Assembly (NCBI GenBank): GCA_022510565.1
Contig: JAFLTE010000010.1
Coordinates: 42,627 to 106,626 of the forward strand
Source of the DNA: Lachnospiraceae bacterium
GTDB lineage: Bacteria > Bacillota > Clostridia > Lachnospirales > Lachnospiraceae
Direction of reading: 5' to 3'
Length of the DNA stretch: 64,000 bases
Shown: in pieces, positions 18,761-28,489 of the stretch
Layout: every line of letters starts with the position of its first letter
How positions within the stretch are numbered: position 1 is the stretch's first letter
The notes under the pieces: model-generated
Databases searched by the model: none
What the model was told of the DNA's origin: nothing
The model's input: only the letters and a program-made list of their open reading frames with translations
Position numbers and translations under genes: made by a program

Positions 18761-19750
18761 TTATTCAATTTTTGCTAATTCCGTACCAAAAAAAAATTCT
18801 TTTAATATTTCATCGAAGTTTGCTCCGTTTATTGCCTTGCAGTTCGCACCGTATTGGCTCATACCGAAACCGTGCCCCACGCCCGTCACATGAAAAATAA
18901 TCTGCGTGTCCGTAAGCTCCGTTTCAAAGGATGCTGACGGCAAAGCAAACAAGTATCGGAAAGCCTCCCCGTCCATTTTGCCGACCTCCTCTTTTTCTAT
19001 ATAGAATGACACATTTGTCACATATCCTGTCTCATCATAGACAAACTGCATCCCTTCCCACAGTTCCTGAGAAGAGTATTCGTCTCCTATATGCGACCGG
19101 ATTTCTTGCAGATAATTAACTTTGGAAACGGTCACCTCACTGTGATACTCCTGCGCTGCTTTATCCTGCTCACAGGATATACTTGTCAGATAGGGATATT
19201 TGTCTGTCCGCCATACCTTAGCCGCATCTCTCGTCCTGCCGTTGCTGATTTTGAAATAAGAAGCCTGAATAGGATCGCCCTGATAACACAAATATAACCC
19301 TTTTGTCTCCTCCACGGCTTCCGTGTAGGGCAAAATATTTACGTCATTTCCGGTATCCGTCTCGTACCATTTCTCAAGACCGTCTCCCGATATCCGAAGT
19401 CTGTCGCCACCTTGTTCCTGCCACGCCCGAATAACCTCCGTCCTTAGAAGCACCGCCTGTGCCTTAAGAGCTTCCTTCTCATAATTCTCCGGCATAACCG
19501 ATTCCAGCTTATACACCAGATACTCTTCCGGCGAAAGCTCCCATACACCCCATTTCATATCCGCCAGTATTCGAAACTCTTCTTGTCCATCTATCTGCTC
19601 CCGATGCTTTCCGGCGCGAAGAGCATCTGTTTCCACGCCTACATGTCCCCACAGACATGCGCATACATAAGGCAACAAAAAAACAAACAAAAGAAAGCCT
19701 CCGGCATCTCTCTTGTTTGTTCTTTTTAAGACGATTCTGTTCTCTTCCAT
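18761..19750 (-). CDS. spoIID: SpoIID-like sporulation protein
   Basis: This 329-residue protein has an N-terminal membrane helix (residues 18-36) and a SpoIID domain: LSPEEYLVYKLESVMPENYEKE followed by ALKAQAVLLRTEVI, then SNGRTRDAAKVW, and the C-terminal GVGHGFGMSQYGA signature. SpoIID is a lytic transglycosylase that works with SpoIIP during engulfment. The catalytic glutamate normally found in EMP is a valine here (VMP, V85), which is unusual. I start at the ATG at 19750 with GGGGTG upstream rather than at an in-frame GTG four codons earlier. The spoIIQ-like gene follows after 85 bases. Confidence 0.85.
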   Translation of the reverse strand: MEENRIVLKRTNKRDAGGFLLFVFLLPYVCACLWGHVGVETDALRAGKHREQIDGQEEFRILADMKWGVWELSPEEYLVYKLESVMPENYEKEALKAQAVLLRTEVIRAWQEQGGDRLRISGDGLEKWYETDTGNDVNILPYTEAVEETKGLYLCYQGDPIQASYFKISNGRTRDAAKVWRTDKYPYLTSISCEQDKAAQEYHSEVTVSKVNYLQEIRSHIGDEYSSQELWEGMQFVYDETGYVTNVSFYIEKEEVGKMDGEAFRYLFALPSASFETELTDTQIIFHVTGVGHGFGMSQYGANCKAINGANFDEILKEFFFGTELAKIE

Positions 19751-19814
19751 GAAACACCCCACACATTCTATATGTATGTGCGCATCTCACGGTATATTCC
19801 CGCGCGCAATAAGC

Positions 19815-20879
19815 CTATCTTGCTAAATCCAAATGCTGCACGGTGGACACATTCCCGTTCTCGTACAGGAAAATGCCCGTGTTTCTGATCATGGCATTAT
19901 TGTGGTTATCATGCGCGGAATTCAGGGCAAACTGTGTAGATATATTACCAAGCCCTATAGCGCCCACGCCGAGGTCGGACAGATGATACAAGATGTCATT
20001 CCCCTTTTCATCTTTTGTCCAGATTAATAACTTATCCCATATCTCATCTGCTTCGTCAATCCAACCGTTTCCGTCGGAATCGTATTTGGACAAGTCAGCG
20101 AATCCGTTGCCGGACTTCGTTCCGAAAAGCTCCCCGCCGTCGTTGATGATACCGTCACCGTTCAAATCCAACGCCAGAAAACCACTGCCGGGATTAAGCA
20201 TGGATAACTCTTCCTCTATGCCGTCCTGATCTAAGTCAAAGAAAAACTTCTGGTCCGATACACTCGCCACATTGGTGTCCAGATTAATTACCAGCGGATC
20301 GCAGTACCTCACTCCGGTAGTGTAAGTCTCCTCGTAGTACTGTTCAAATCTACGGCTCATGGAAAATTCCAAATTGAACTCCAATTCTCTGCCGTCCGCC
20401 GTTACCACTTTACCCACTGTGGAAAATGTCGTATGCTCCTCCTCCATATGGTAATAGGAATTGGTAAGCGTATTGATCTGAATGTTCTGCTGCCCCATAT
20501 CGCCTATGTTCCAGAAGCTCTGGTCAAACCTCCCGCTGCGGTAACCGAACAGGAGCTCCATCAGAAACTGCATACAACGCTGTCTGATGGTATACAGGGC
20601 ATCCTCCGGCTGTCTTCTTGCCGTAATCCTTCCCGGATTGGATAAGTTCTTAAAATGCGTCGTGATATCCTCTAAATTTGCGCCATTTTCTTCGTTCTCT
20701 TCTGTCTGATCCGCCTGTTCCATATTATGACCGGAACTGACAAGTCCACCCAAAAGGCCTCCCAAACCTTGGTTCAGCTTGCCCGAAGCACGCGTAGAAG
20801 AGGCTGTCACCGACTTTGCCGTCACAGAAGTATACCTTCTGCTCGATTCCATACCTATTACACTGGAATCAATTCTCAC
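19815..20879 (-). CDS. Protein of unknown function with calcium-binding-type loops
   Basis: This 354-residue protein starts at a GTG behind AGGAGG. It has no signal peptide or transmembrane helix. The N-terminal 140 residues are polar and include a short amphipathic segment; the middle (150-200) is beta-like. The C-terminal third holds three DxDxDG-type loops (DLDQDG at 215, DLNGDG at 238, DSDGNG at 267), resembling those of EF-hand or VCBS-like calcium proteins. The phrase ALDLNGDGIINDGGELFG is shared with large calcium-binding exoproteins of other phyla. The role is unknown; location next to the spoIID pair may be chance. Confidence 0.7.
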   Translation of the reverse strand: MRIDSSVIGMESSRRYTSVTAKSVTASSTRASGKLNQGLGGLLGGLVSSGHNMEQADQTEENEENGANLEDITTHFKNLSNPGRITARRQPEDALYTIRQRCMQFLMELLFGYRSGRFDQSFWNIGDMGQQNIQINTLTNSYYHMEEEHTTFSTVGKVVTADGRELEFNLEFSMSRRFEQYYEETYTTGVRYCDPLVINLDTNVASVSDQKFFFDLDQDGIEEELSMLNPGSGFLALDLNGDGIINDGGELFGTKSGNGFADLSKYDSDGNGWIDEADEIWDKLLIWTKDEKGNDILYHLSDLGVGAIGLGNISTQFALNSAHDNHNNAMIRNTGIFLYENGNVSTVQHLDLAR

Positions 20880-20960
20880 TATAACCTCCTTTTGCCCAGA
20901 CCCCTATCTATGCCTGTCTGTGCCACCGACTACACCCTCCCTGATGCATGGCAATAGAAA

Positions 20961-21006
20961 GGACGGCATCCTCAAAGTAAATCCTTTTCTTTGAAAAACA
21001 CCGTCC
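20961..21006. other. Long inverted repeat between the hydratase gene and the Ca-loop protein gene
   Basis: GGACGG at 20961 pairs with CCGTCC at 21001-21006, with an inner CTCAAAG / CTTTGA pairing. This makes a long imperfect hairpin in the 221-base gap. On the minus strand it is followed by CCGTCCTTTCTATT, so it may be a weak terminator for the hydratase gene or a structured leader. No gene was seen in this gap. Confidence 0.4.
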
Positions 21007-21100
21007 ATGGTCTGTACATCATTCACATTCAAGAAACAATCGTCTGGCCAAGAGCAACCGTCCCTTGTACCTTATATATCGACTGCCTCATCCGATTAGT

Positions 21101-23398
21101 TTAGCCCACTCTGTTATAATTGATCAAGCATCCTTTGAGGATAATCTGTCTCTCCTCATCTGTCAGTTCACCCAGACGCATCTCAAACTCCTTAAGCTTC
21201 CCTTCTTCCACAGATACCTTATATGCCTTAATTACGTCCGCTTTCTCCGCAACCGCTTTCTTAATATCAGGCAGGAACAGATAATCCAGATTCTTGAAAG
21301 GAAGCTCACCTTCCGGAATGAGGAACGGAAGCATACCCCAGTTAATCAGATTTGACCGATAACGTTTGGTCGCGTATTCATTGGCAATATTCGCCCATCC
21401 GCCCAATACTTTCTGGCAGCTTGCAGCCTGTTCTCTGGCGGAACCGTCACCCGGCTTTACCGCAAAAATCGTAGATCCGAAGCCTGTATTCTCGTGGTTG
21501 GCATCCGCAAAAACTTTCTTGACCGTATGCATTACCGGCTTTACATCCGGGTGAGCCTGACACGGATGTTCGCCCTGCATTCTGGCTTTCTCCGCCCTCT
21601 GAATATCCTTGGCGCGTCCCACATACTCCGGATCTTTTCTGGACAGCGCAAACTCTGCCAGTCCGAGCGGGTTGGAACGGTATGAAGATGTCTCACCTGA
21701 AGGAATCAACTCGTCCGTCGTCGTGACCGGATCGTGAATCTCGGATACCACACGGAGCACCAGATTGTCCGGCAATTCTCCCATGGCAGGCCAGTCCTTA
21801 ATATTGGGACCGAACTGAATCTCCACGCTCTCGTCTGCCACGCCCTTGGAATCAAATACACGGTTCTGATATATATTTGCATCAAAGTGATATTTATATT
21901 TACCAATCTCTCCGTCGAACTCCGTCGCAGGTGTAAGTACACCCTTATTGGCAGCGGTTGCCGCTATCGAGCGGGCATCCATAAGCGCTACGGAAGAAAT
22001 TTGTCCGTTCTGCAACTTGGAACCTTCTCTGTTCGGGAAGTTCCTTGTAGAATGACGAATGCTGAACGCATTGTTGGCAGGTGTATCACCCGCACCGAAG
22101 CAAGGTCCGCAGAACGCCGTCTTAAGTACCGCGCCTGTTTCCAGAATGGTTGCCGCGCAGCCGTTCTTAATAAGTTCCATATATACCGGCATAGAAGCGG
22201 GATATACACTTAAGGTAAATCCGTCTGACCCGATGTAGGAACCTTTCAGGATATCCGCTGCCGCGCAGATATTTTCAAAACCACCTCCCGCACAGCCTGC
22301 GATAATCCCTTGGTCAACCATAAATTTACCGTTTACAACCTTGTCCTGCAAAGAGTAGGGAACCGCGCCGTCCAAGCTGACTTTCGCACGCTCCTCCACA
22401 TCGTGCAGCACATCCTGTAAATTAGCATTGACCTCGTCAATGGTGTATGTATTACTTGGATGGAAGGGCATAGCAATCATCGGTCTGATCGCGGATAAAT
22501 CTACGGTAATCATGCCGTCATAGTATGCCACCTCTCCCGGCTTCAACTCTTTATATTCCTCTACCCTGCCATGGATATCATAGAATTCCTTAATCTCATC
22601 ATCTGTCTGCCAGATGGAGGATAGGCAAGTAGTCTCCGTAGTCATGACATCGATGCCGATACGGAAATCTGCACTTAAGAATGCCACACCGGGGCCTACA
22701 AACTCCATCACTTTATTCTTCACATATCCATTGTCAAACACTGCCCCGATAATGGCAAGCGCCACATCCTGAGGACCTACGCCCTTAACGGGTGCACCTG
22801 TCAGATACACGCCCACGATGCCCGGCATATTGATGTCGTATGTCTGTGACAGCAACTGCTTAACAAGCTCGGGACCGCCCTCGCCCATCGCCATCGTGCC
22901 CAGTGCACCGTAACGGGTATGTGAGTCGGAACCTAAAATCATCCTGCCACCTCCGGCAAGCATTTCTCTCGCATACTGATGAATAACTGCCTGATGAGGA
23001 GGTACATAAACGCCCCCATATTTCTTGGCACAGGTCAAGCCAAACATGTGGTCATCCTCATTGATGGTACCGCCCACCGCACACAGGGAATTATGACAGT
23101 TCGTGAGCACATAGGGAATCGGGAATTTCCGGAGTCCTGAAGCTCTCGCTGTCTGGATAATGCCCACAAAGGTAATATCATGGGAAGTCAGTTTATCAAA
23201 TTTTATTCTCAGCTTGTCCATATTACCCGAAGTATTGTGCGCCTGTAAAATACCGTAAGCCATGGTATTCTGCGCCGCTTCGGTCTTAGAGACTTCTTTG
23301 CCTGTCTTATTTTTAATCTGTGCAATGGAATCCGCGCCTTCGGGAACGATCTCGGTTCCGTTTATAAGGTACGCGCCGCCTTCCGATAATTTGATCAT
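21101..23398 (-). CDS. Aconitase-family hydratase, YbhJ type
   Basis: This 765-residue member of the aconitase superfamily has the [4Fe-4S] ligand regions: the TTCLSSIW segment, and [14 protein letters not shown] with the paired cysteines. It also has [21 protein letters not shown] and a C-terminal swivel-like domain with a FPNREGSK segment. Aconitases isomerise hydroxy tricarboxylic acids; the YbhJ branch has no established substrate. Length and N-terminus resemble YbhJ rather than citrate aconitase (about 640 or 890 residues). It is a single gene between the Ca-loop protein and hflX, with AGAGAGGAG before the ATG. Confidence 0.85.
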   Translation of the reverse strand: MIKLSEGGAYLINGTEIVPEGADSIAQIKNKTGKEVSKTEAAQNTMAYGILQAHNTSGNMDKLRIKFDKLTSHDITFVGIIQTARASGLRKFPIPYVLTNCHNSLCAVGGTINEDDHMFGLTCAKKYGGVYVPPHQAVIHQYAREMLAGGGRMILGSDSHTRYGALGTMAMGEGGPELVKQLLSQTYDINMPGIVGVYLTGAPVKGVGPQDVALAIIGAVFDNGYVKNKVMEFVGPGVAFLSADFRIGIDVMTTETTCLSSIWQTDDEIKEFYDIHGRVEEYKELKPGEVAYYDGMITVDLSAIRPMIAMPFHPSNTYTIDEVNANLQDVLHDVEERAKVSLDGAVPYSLQDKVVNGKFMVDQGIIAGCAGGGFENICAAADILKGSYIGSDGFTLSVYPASMPVYMELIKNGCAATILETGAVLKTAFCGPCFGAGDTPANNAFSIRHSTRNFPNREGSKLQNGQISSVALMDARSIAATAANKGVLTPATEFDGEIGKYKYHFDANIYQNRVFDSKGVADESVEIQFGPNIKDWPAMGELPDNLVLRVVSEIHDPVTTTDELIPSGETSSYRSNPLGLAEFALSRKDPEYVGRAKDIQRAEKARMQGEHPCQAHPDVKPVMHTVKKVFADANHENTGFGSTIFAVKPGDGSAREQAASCQKVLGGWANIANEYATKRYRSNLINWGMLPFLIPEGELPFKNLDYLFLPDIKKAVAEKADVIKAYKVSVEEGKLKEFEMRLGELTDEERQIILKGCLINYNRVG

Positions 23399-23454
23399 AA
23401 TGACTCCTCTCTTTCTAATGCAGTATTATGCTTTATTATATAAAATATATGTTT

Positions 23455-24765
23455 TTAGTGCAAATACTTCTGATAATAATGGTAGTCCGACACTTTACAA
23501 TTCACTTTCAGTTGTACACCGCCTTCCAGATATTCCGTATCGTACACCACGGCATTCTCATTAAGATATGATATAGCTCTGCCGTCCGTATAGGGAATCA
23601 GGAAGGTACATTCCTTGTAGCCGCCGGATAGTTTCTTCTCAATCAGGCGAATCAGTTCTTCCATACCGATTCGCTCCTTGGCTGACAGATAGATACTGTT
23701 CTCCGTCATAATCGGCAGATGCTCACGCACCCGTTCCGGGCTCTTGCCCGCAAGTCCCGGTATCTCATCCGGTGAGACGAGGTCCGCCTTGTTGTAGACA
23801 TATAGCATCGGAATATTGTCCGCGCCCAATTCTTTTAAGGTACGATTGGTGACTGCAATCTGCTCTCTGTAATGCGGGTCACTATAGTCTACCACCTGCA
23901 GAAGAATATCGGCTTCTTTTGCTTCCTCCAAGGTGGAGTGAAAAGCCTCCACCAGATTGTGAGGCAGTTTATGAATAAATCCTACAGTGTCCGACAAAAG
24001 AAATGCGTGGTGGTTTTCCGGCTCAATCTTGCGCACGGTAGTATCCAGTGTGGCGAAAAGCATGTCCTTCTCCATGACTTTCTTTTCCTCCACATCTATT
24101 TCGTCGCTTCCGTATAAATCAAGCATCGCATTCATCAGCGTGGATTTGCCTGCATTGGTGTATCCCACCAAAGCGACACGCGGTATGCCCGAGCCCGCGC
24201 GACGCTTGCGCTGTGTCACACGCTCAGCTCCGACATCTTTTAATTCTCTGCGAAGTTCCGTCAGACGGCGCTCCAGTACACGCCTGTCCAGTTCCAGTTT
24301 CGTCTCACCTGCACCTCTGTTACTTAAGGAGCCGCTGCCGCCTCCCTGACGGCTGAGAGCCGCATGAAGCCCTACCAGTCTCGGAAGCATGTATTGTAAT
24401 CTCGCCACCTCGACTTGTAGCTTCGCTTCCCGCGTTCTTGCACGCTGTGCAAAAATATCAAGAATCAAAGTACTCCTGTCTAAAACCGGTTTGCCGAGGC
24501 GCTCCTGCAAATTACGAAGCTGCATCGGAGAGAGAGAATTGTCGAAAATTATGACATCTGCGTCACAATCTTCTGCAAGATCTTTTACTTCCCCCACTTT
24601 ACCCGTGCCGATGTAGAATGCTTTATTTACAGCCGGAAGCGTCTGATCCACTTCACCCACGACTTCCATGTCGCAAGCCTGCGCCAATGCTCCCAGTTCC
24701 TCAAGCGAAAGAAGGTAGTCTTCGCCGTCATTTAAATTTACACCTACTAATAATACCTTTTCCAT
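23455..24765 (-). CDS. hflX: Ribosome-associated GTPase HflX
   Basis: This 436-residue protein has an N-terminal HflX domain (residues 1-190) with the GSLSNRGAGETKLELDRR signature. Its G domain has P-loop GYTNAGKSTLMN near 200, DTVGF (G3) and NKAD (G4). HflX splits or rescues stalled 70S ribosomes, often under heat or antibiotic stress. The family length is 390-430, so this copy is full. The ATG follows AGAGGG. It is downstream of the diguanylate cyclase gene with a 20-base gap, so the two may be co-transcribed. Confidence 0.95.
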   Translation of the reverse strand: MEKVLLVGVNLNDGEDYLLSLEELGALAQACDMEVVGEVDQTLPAVNKAFYIGTGKVGEVKDLAEDCDADVIIFDNSLSPMQLRNLQERLGKPVLDRSTLILDIFAQRARTREAKLQVEVARLQYMLPRLVGLHAALSRQGGGSGSLSNRGAGETKLELDRRVLERRLTELRRELKDVGAERVTQRKRRAGSGIPRVALVGYTNAGKSTLMNAMLDLYGSDEIDVEEKKVMEKDMLFATLDTTVRKIEPENHHAFLLSDTVGFIHKLPHNLVEAFHSTLEEAKEADILLQVVDYSDPHYREQIAVTNRTLKELGADNIPMLYVYNKADLVSPDEIPGLAGKSPERVREHLPIMTENSIYLSAKERIGMEELIRLIEKKLSGGYKECTFLIPYTDGRAISYLNENAVVYDTEYLEGGVQLKVNCKVSDYHYYQKYLH

Positions 24766-24785
24766 AATTGTAACCGCACCCTCTT

Positions 24786-26456
24786 TTATGAATTCTTCTT
24801 CAACTGCACCTTATTGATATACATTCTCTCGTCAGCAGTCTTAATTGCATCCTCTATCGTCTTCATGGAATCTGCCTCGCAGCAGATAAAGCCATGAGCA
24901 ATCTGCAGCCTAAAAATGTATTTACCGCTCTTGTTCACAGTTTCAATTTTCTTCCGGAATATGTCCACAGCCTTATCATATCCCTCCATTGCATTTGTAT
25001 CAATCAGTACGCAGAACTCATCACCGCCGATTCGATAAGCTCTGCCGAACGCCCCAAAGCTCTCTTCGATTACCTCGGCTGCCGTCCGTATCAATATGTC
25101 ACCCTGCTCATGTCCGTGTACATCGTTCACCTTTTTCAGGTTGTTGACATCCAAGTACACGATTCCCAGGCGCAGTATGTGTTCCTTCACACACTCTTCC
25201 AGTCTTTCCAGATAAGCCGCCCGATTACCCAGCCCGGTCAGCGCATCAGAGTATGCAATCTTTTGAACATTGTTATACTCCATACCCTGAGCGATCAGTT
25301 TATAAGTCTGGAACAGGCTGCTGGCAGCGAAACAGAGAATAAAAATCAACAGACCGAAACGCAGCAGCAATGCTCTGTCCATGGAGTCGTTAATAAAATA
25401 ACGCAACAACGACACCACTGCCGACCCGCATAATGCAACGATTCCTGCCAGCTGAAGAACCGCTTCGGCAGAGCGGGTTTCCTTTCTGACGAACAGGAAG
25501 CGGTTTTTCCAGACCGACAATGCAATAAATCCCACTGCAAAGATACCTATAAATACCCTGGCTATAGTTAAAAGCCCATGCCAATCCGTCACTCCCGCCA
25601 AGGGAAGTATGATACAGGCCACAAGATATATGATCTGCAATATACAAAATACTCTTACTGCTTTATATTTCAAAACGCCGTATAACCAGTCGGTAAATAA
25701 AAGCAGCGGCATCACCATCAAAATCAAAAACAGATTATCTATTGGTTTCAATATCTGGGTGTCTCTCACAAAAAACTGTAGTACATTGGTCTCAATCAGA
25801 CTCCATCCGCCGATACACAGTGAGAAAGCCCCAAGGTAGATGATTCCGTAACTCTTTATCTTTTTCCCATAATTCAGAGCAATATCCAGAATAATCATAA
25901 TAAGTCCGATAAGGAAGATGGCGATACAGCTTAGAGTACCCCACAGCTTCTGCTGCATGATTGACAGAATGATAGCGGCACTGTTTCCCCAGAATACATT
26001 GTCAATATCGGGAGAATCTCCGCTGTACGCAGCCGTAGCCTGCATCCGCAGTGTAAGCCCCGCATCTTCGGGTTGCAGCGTTATAAAATTCCAACGGCTT
26101 CCTGGAGACATGTCCGGATAGGTATTGTCTGTCTCGTAAATCAGCTCGTCCTCCAAAAAAACCTTCGTGTAGGAATTGTGAGTACGGTAAAATAAAGTAG
26201 TAGTTTCCTCCATCTCCGGAATCAGATAGCAGACAGTGGCCTCGCCTGCATCGTGCTTCAGGGAAGAGAAATCTGCCGGGCTGCCATCCTCATAGGTCCA
26301 GCTATCCTCGATATCCGTGTAACTCTGCAGACCATAGTCTACCCGATATCCTCTCCGCGCCCAAAACATCTGGATAACAATCAGTGCCAATACTCCCACA
26401 ATCGCCACGCAGCACCACATGATTCTCTTTCTGAACACCGATAATGATACTTTCAT
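24786..26456 (-). CDS. Membrane-bound diguanylate cyclase (GGDEF)
   Basis: This 556-residue protein has a first transmembrane helix near residues 8-30, an extracytoplasmic domain of about 150 residues, a block of seven hydrophobic helices (about 175-390) and a C-terminal GGDEF domain (about 395-550; SDALTGLGNRAAYLERL, then YRIGGDEFCVLID). This 7TM-type receptor layout suggests sensing of an external small molecule and synthesis of c-di-GMP. The substrate residues are intact. An RxxD inhibitory site is absent at the expected five-residue distance. I start at the ATG at 26456, preceded by AGGAGAGG, rather than eight codons upstream. Confidence 0.9.
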   Translation of the reverse strand: MKVSLSVFRKRIMWCCVAIVGVLALIVIQMFWARRGYRVDYGLQSYTDIEDSWTYEDGSPADFSSLKHDAGEATVCYLIPEMEETTTLFYRTHNSYTKVFLEDELIYETDNTYPDMSPGSRWNFITLQPEDAGLTLRMQATAAYSGDSPDIDNVFWGNSAAIILSIMQQKLWGTLSCIAIFLIGLIMIILDIALNYGKKIKSYGIIYLGAFSLCIGGWSLIETNVLQFFVRDTQILKPIDNLFLILMVMPLLLFTDWLYGVLKYKAVRVFCILQIIYLVACIILPLAGVTDWHGLLTIARVFIGIFAVGFIALSVWKNRFLFVRKETRSAEAVLQLAGIVALCGSAVVSLLRYFINDSMDRALLLRFGLLIFILCFAASSLFQTYKLIAQGMEYNNVQKIAYSDALTGLGNRAAYLERLEECVKEHILRLGIVYLDVNNLKKVNDVHGHEQGDILIRTAAEVIEESFGAFGRAYRIGGDEFCVLIDTNAMEGYDKAVDIFRKKIETVNKSGKYIFRLQIAHGFICCEADSMKTIEDAIKTADERMYINKVQLKKNS

Positions 26457-26617
26457 TTGTGTTTCCTCTCCTGCTTGCATAAAAATGGCATCATAGACTC
26501 TTTCTACAATGCCTCATTTTCGCTATACTAATTATAAATCCTGCGTTTTCTGCTGTCAATTCTTTACGTTCTATGGATCTAAGCTTGTGGAGAAATAACT
26601 GTGCAGGGACACGGCTT

Positions 26618-28489
26618 TTATTCTGCATAATACTGTGCCTGTGCGTGCCACAGTTCATAGTATTTTCCGTTTTCGTCCGCTACGAGAGAGGCGTGCGTAC
26701 CTTGCTGGATGATTGCTCCCTCATGGAATACGGCGATCTCGTCACAAAATTTGCAGGAGGAAAGACGATGGCTAATAAAGATAGCTGTTCTGTCTTCGAC
26801 GACATCATTGAACTTTGAGTAAATCTCAGCTTCCGCAATGGGATCGAGCGCAGCGGTAGGCTCATCAAGGATGATGAACGGAGCATCTTTGTAAAGCGCT
26901 CTTGCAATGGCTATCTTCTGTGCCTCACCACCCGATATATTGACACCGTTCTTATTATAATCCTTATACAAATAAGTTTCGATTCCGTCTTGCAGCTCTG
27001 AGAGCCTTTCGACAAATCCCACTTTTCCCAAGGAATCCATAACCTGACCATAATCATAATCGGTTTGGGATGCCACATTCTCACCCAGCTTCAATGCAAA
27101 GAGCTGGAAGTCTTGGAATACAATGGAAAAAATCATCATGTATTCAGCGTAATTATACTTGCGTATATCGATACCGTTAAGTAAGATTTCTCCTTCCGTG
27201 GGATCGTACAGACGGCAAAGCAGCTTAATGAATGTCGTCTTACCGCTTCCGTTCATACCCACAATCGCCAATCGACTGCCTATTTCAAACTTCATGTTGA
27301 CATTACGGAGGGCATAGATATCACTTCCGGGATATTTAAAAGAAACGTTGCGGAATTCCACTTCATATTTGCGGTCACGACGCTTTTCCACGGTCAGACT
27401 GCCCTGATACATATTGTTGGGTATATCGAGGAACTCAAATATCGGAACAAGAAAGGGGGCATTATTCCGCATATCTCCCAGAGCCGAAACCATACTTGAC
27501 ATACCGCCGGATACTTTTGTAATAGATGCAACATACTGTGCCACCGCACCAAGCCCAAATGCTCCGGTCCACGCTTTCAAGCAGACGAAAGCATAGACAA
27601 GACCCGTGAAAATCACTGAAACTGCCGATGCCGCCGCATGATAAAGTCCCATGGGGCCTCTGCCGTATCGTGCCATAAGGCCCTTGGAACCAAAAGTGTT
27701 CGCTCTGTTATCCTCACCATATTTCTCACCAATCTTATCCTGTCTGTATATTCTTACATCCGTTGCAGTGGCTCTGTTAAAACCAATATTTTCACAAAAG
27801 AAATACAAACGGTTGGCAAAATTTAATGAGTTGACACTCAGCGCCCAATAACTCTCCGCCTTATTGGAGAGAGCCGGCGCAATATAGGTGATCATGAGCA
27901 TAACAGCAACCATAAGAACTACAAACAATGGATTATTTAAAACGGTGTACGCTCCGGCGCTTTCGGGTACACGGCTGACGAACAGAGAGACCGTCAAAGA
28001 TATACCGCCGATAAGTGTAAAAACGGATGAACATAACTCTTCGTATCCCCTGATTACCCGATGCAGTCCCCAACCGCTGCCGCCCTGATTCTGACGGATA
28101 ATGGAAAGAAGCTCCGCGGTTTTGCTTTCATCCCGACTCACATAGTCCATATCAAGAAGTTTTTCTAATAAAAGTTGATTCACCTTCCACCAAAGTCCCG
28201 CATTATGTGCTTCCTTCCACTTGTTAAGAAGTGCAGATACCAGAGCAATCGCAGCGGCAGTTACAAGCGTAATCAGCACAAGAAATTTCAACCGTTCGGG
28301 ATCCCTGCTGCCTGCCAATTCCTCAATCACAAGTGCAGAAAAATAGATACCGACATAGGGTGTCAGGGCGTTCCATATTACGCTGATCAAGCGTGAAAGT
28401 ACCATTTGCGGATAGCGCTTATAGAATATATAAAATGCACGGTTATTGAGCTTTACCGTTTCACCTGCAGACATATGCTTTTTACTCAT
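26618..28489 (-). CDS. ABC transporter, fused permease/ATPase (exporter half, second of pair)
   Basis: This 623-residue half-transporter has six transmembrane helices (about residues 20-330) and an ATPase domain with Walker A GMNGSGKTT, signature ISGGEAQKIAIARAL and Walker B FIILDEP. It is the type IV exporter fold used for lipids, peptides or drugs. Its ATG at 28489 lies eight bases inside the end of the preceding ABC gene with AAGGTG upstream, so the two are translationally coupled and likely form a heterodimer. No peptidase C39 domain is present, so a processing lantibiotic exporter is not supported. Confidence 0.92.
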   Translation of the reverse strand: MSKKHMSAGETVKLNNRAFYIFYKRYPQMVLSRLISVIWNALTPYVGIYFSALVIEELAGSRDPERLKFLVLITLVTAAAIALVSALLNKWKEAHNAGLWWKVNQLLLEKLLDMDYVSRDESKTAELLSIIRQNQGGSGWGLHRVIRGYEELCSSVFTLIGGISLTVSLFVSRVPESAGAYTVLNNPLFVVLMVAVMLMITYIAPALSNKAESYWALSVNSLNFANRLYFFCENIGFNRATATDVRIYRQDKIGEKYGEDNRANTFGSKGLMARYGRGPMGLYHAAASAVSVIFTGLVYAFVCLKAWTGAFGLGAVAQYVASITKVSGGMSSMVSALGDMRNNAPFLVPIFEFLDIPNNMYQGSLTVEKRRDRKYEVEFRNVSFKYPGSDIYALRNVNMKFEIGSRLAIVGMNGSGKTTFIKLLCRLYDPTEGEILLNGIDIRKYNYAEYMMIFSIVFQDFQLFALKLGENVASQTDYDYGQVMDSLGKVGFVERLSELQDGIETYLYKDYNKNGVNISGGEAQKIAIARALYKDAPFIILDEPTAALDPIAEAEIYSKFNDVVEDRTAIFISHRLSSCKFCDEIAVFHEGAIIQQGTHASLVADENGKYYELWHAQAQYYAE

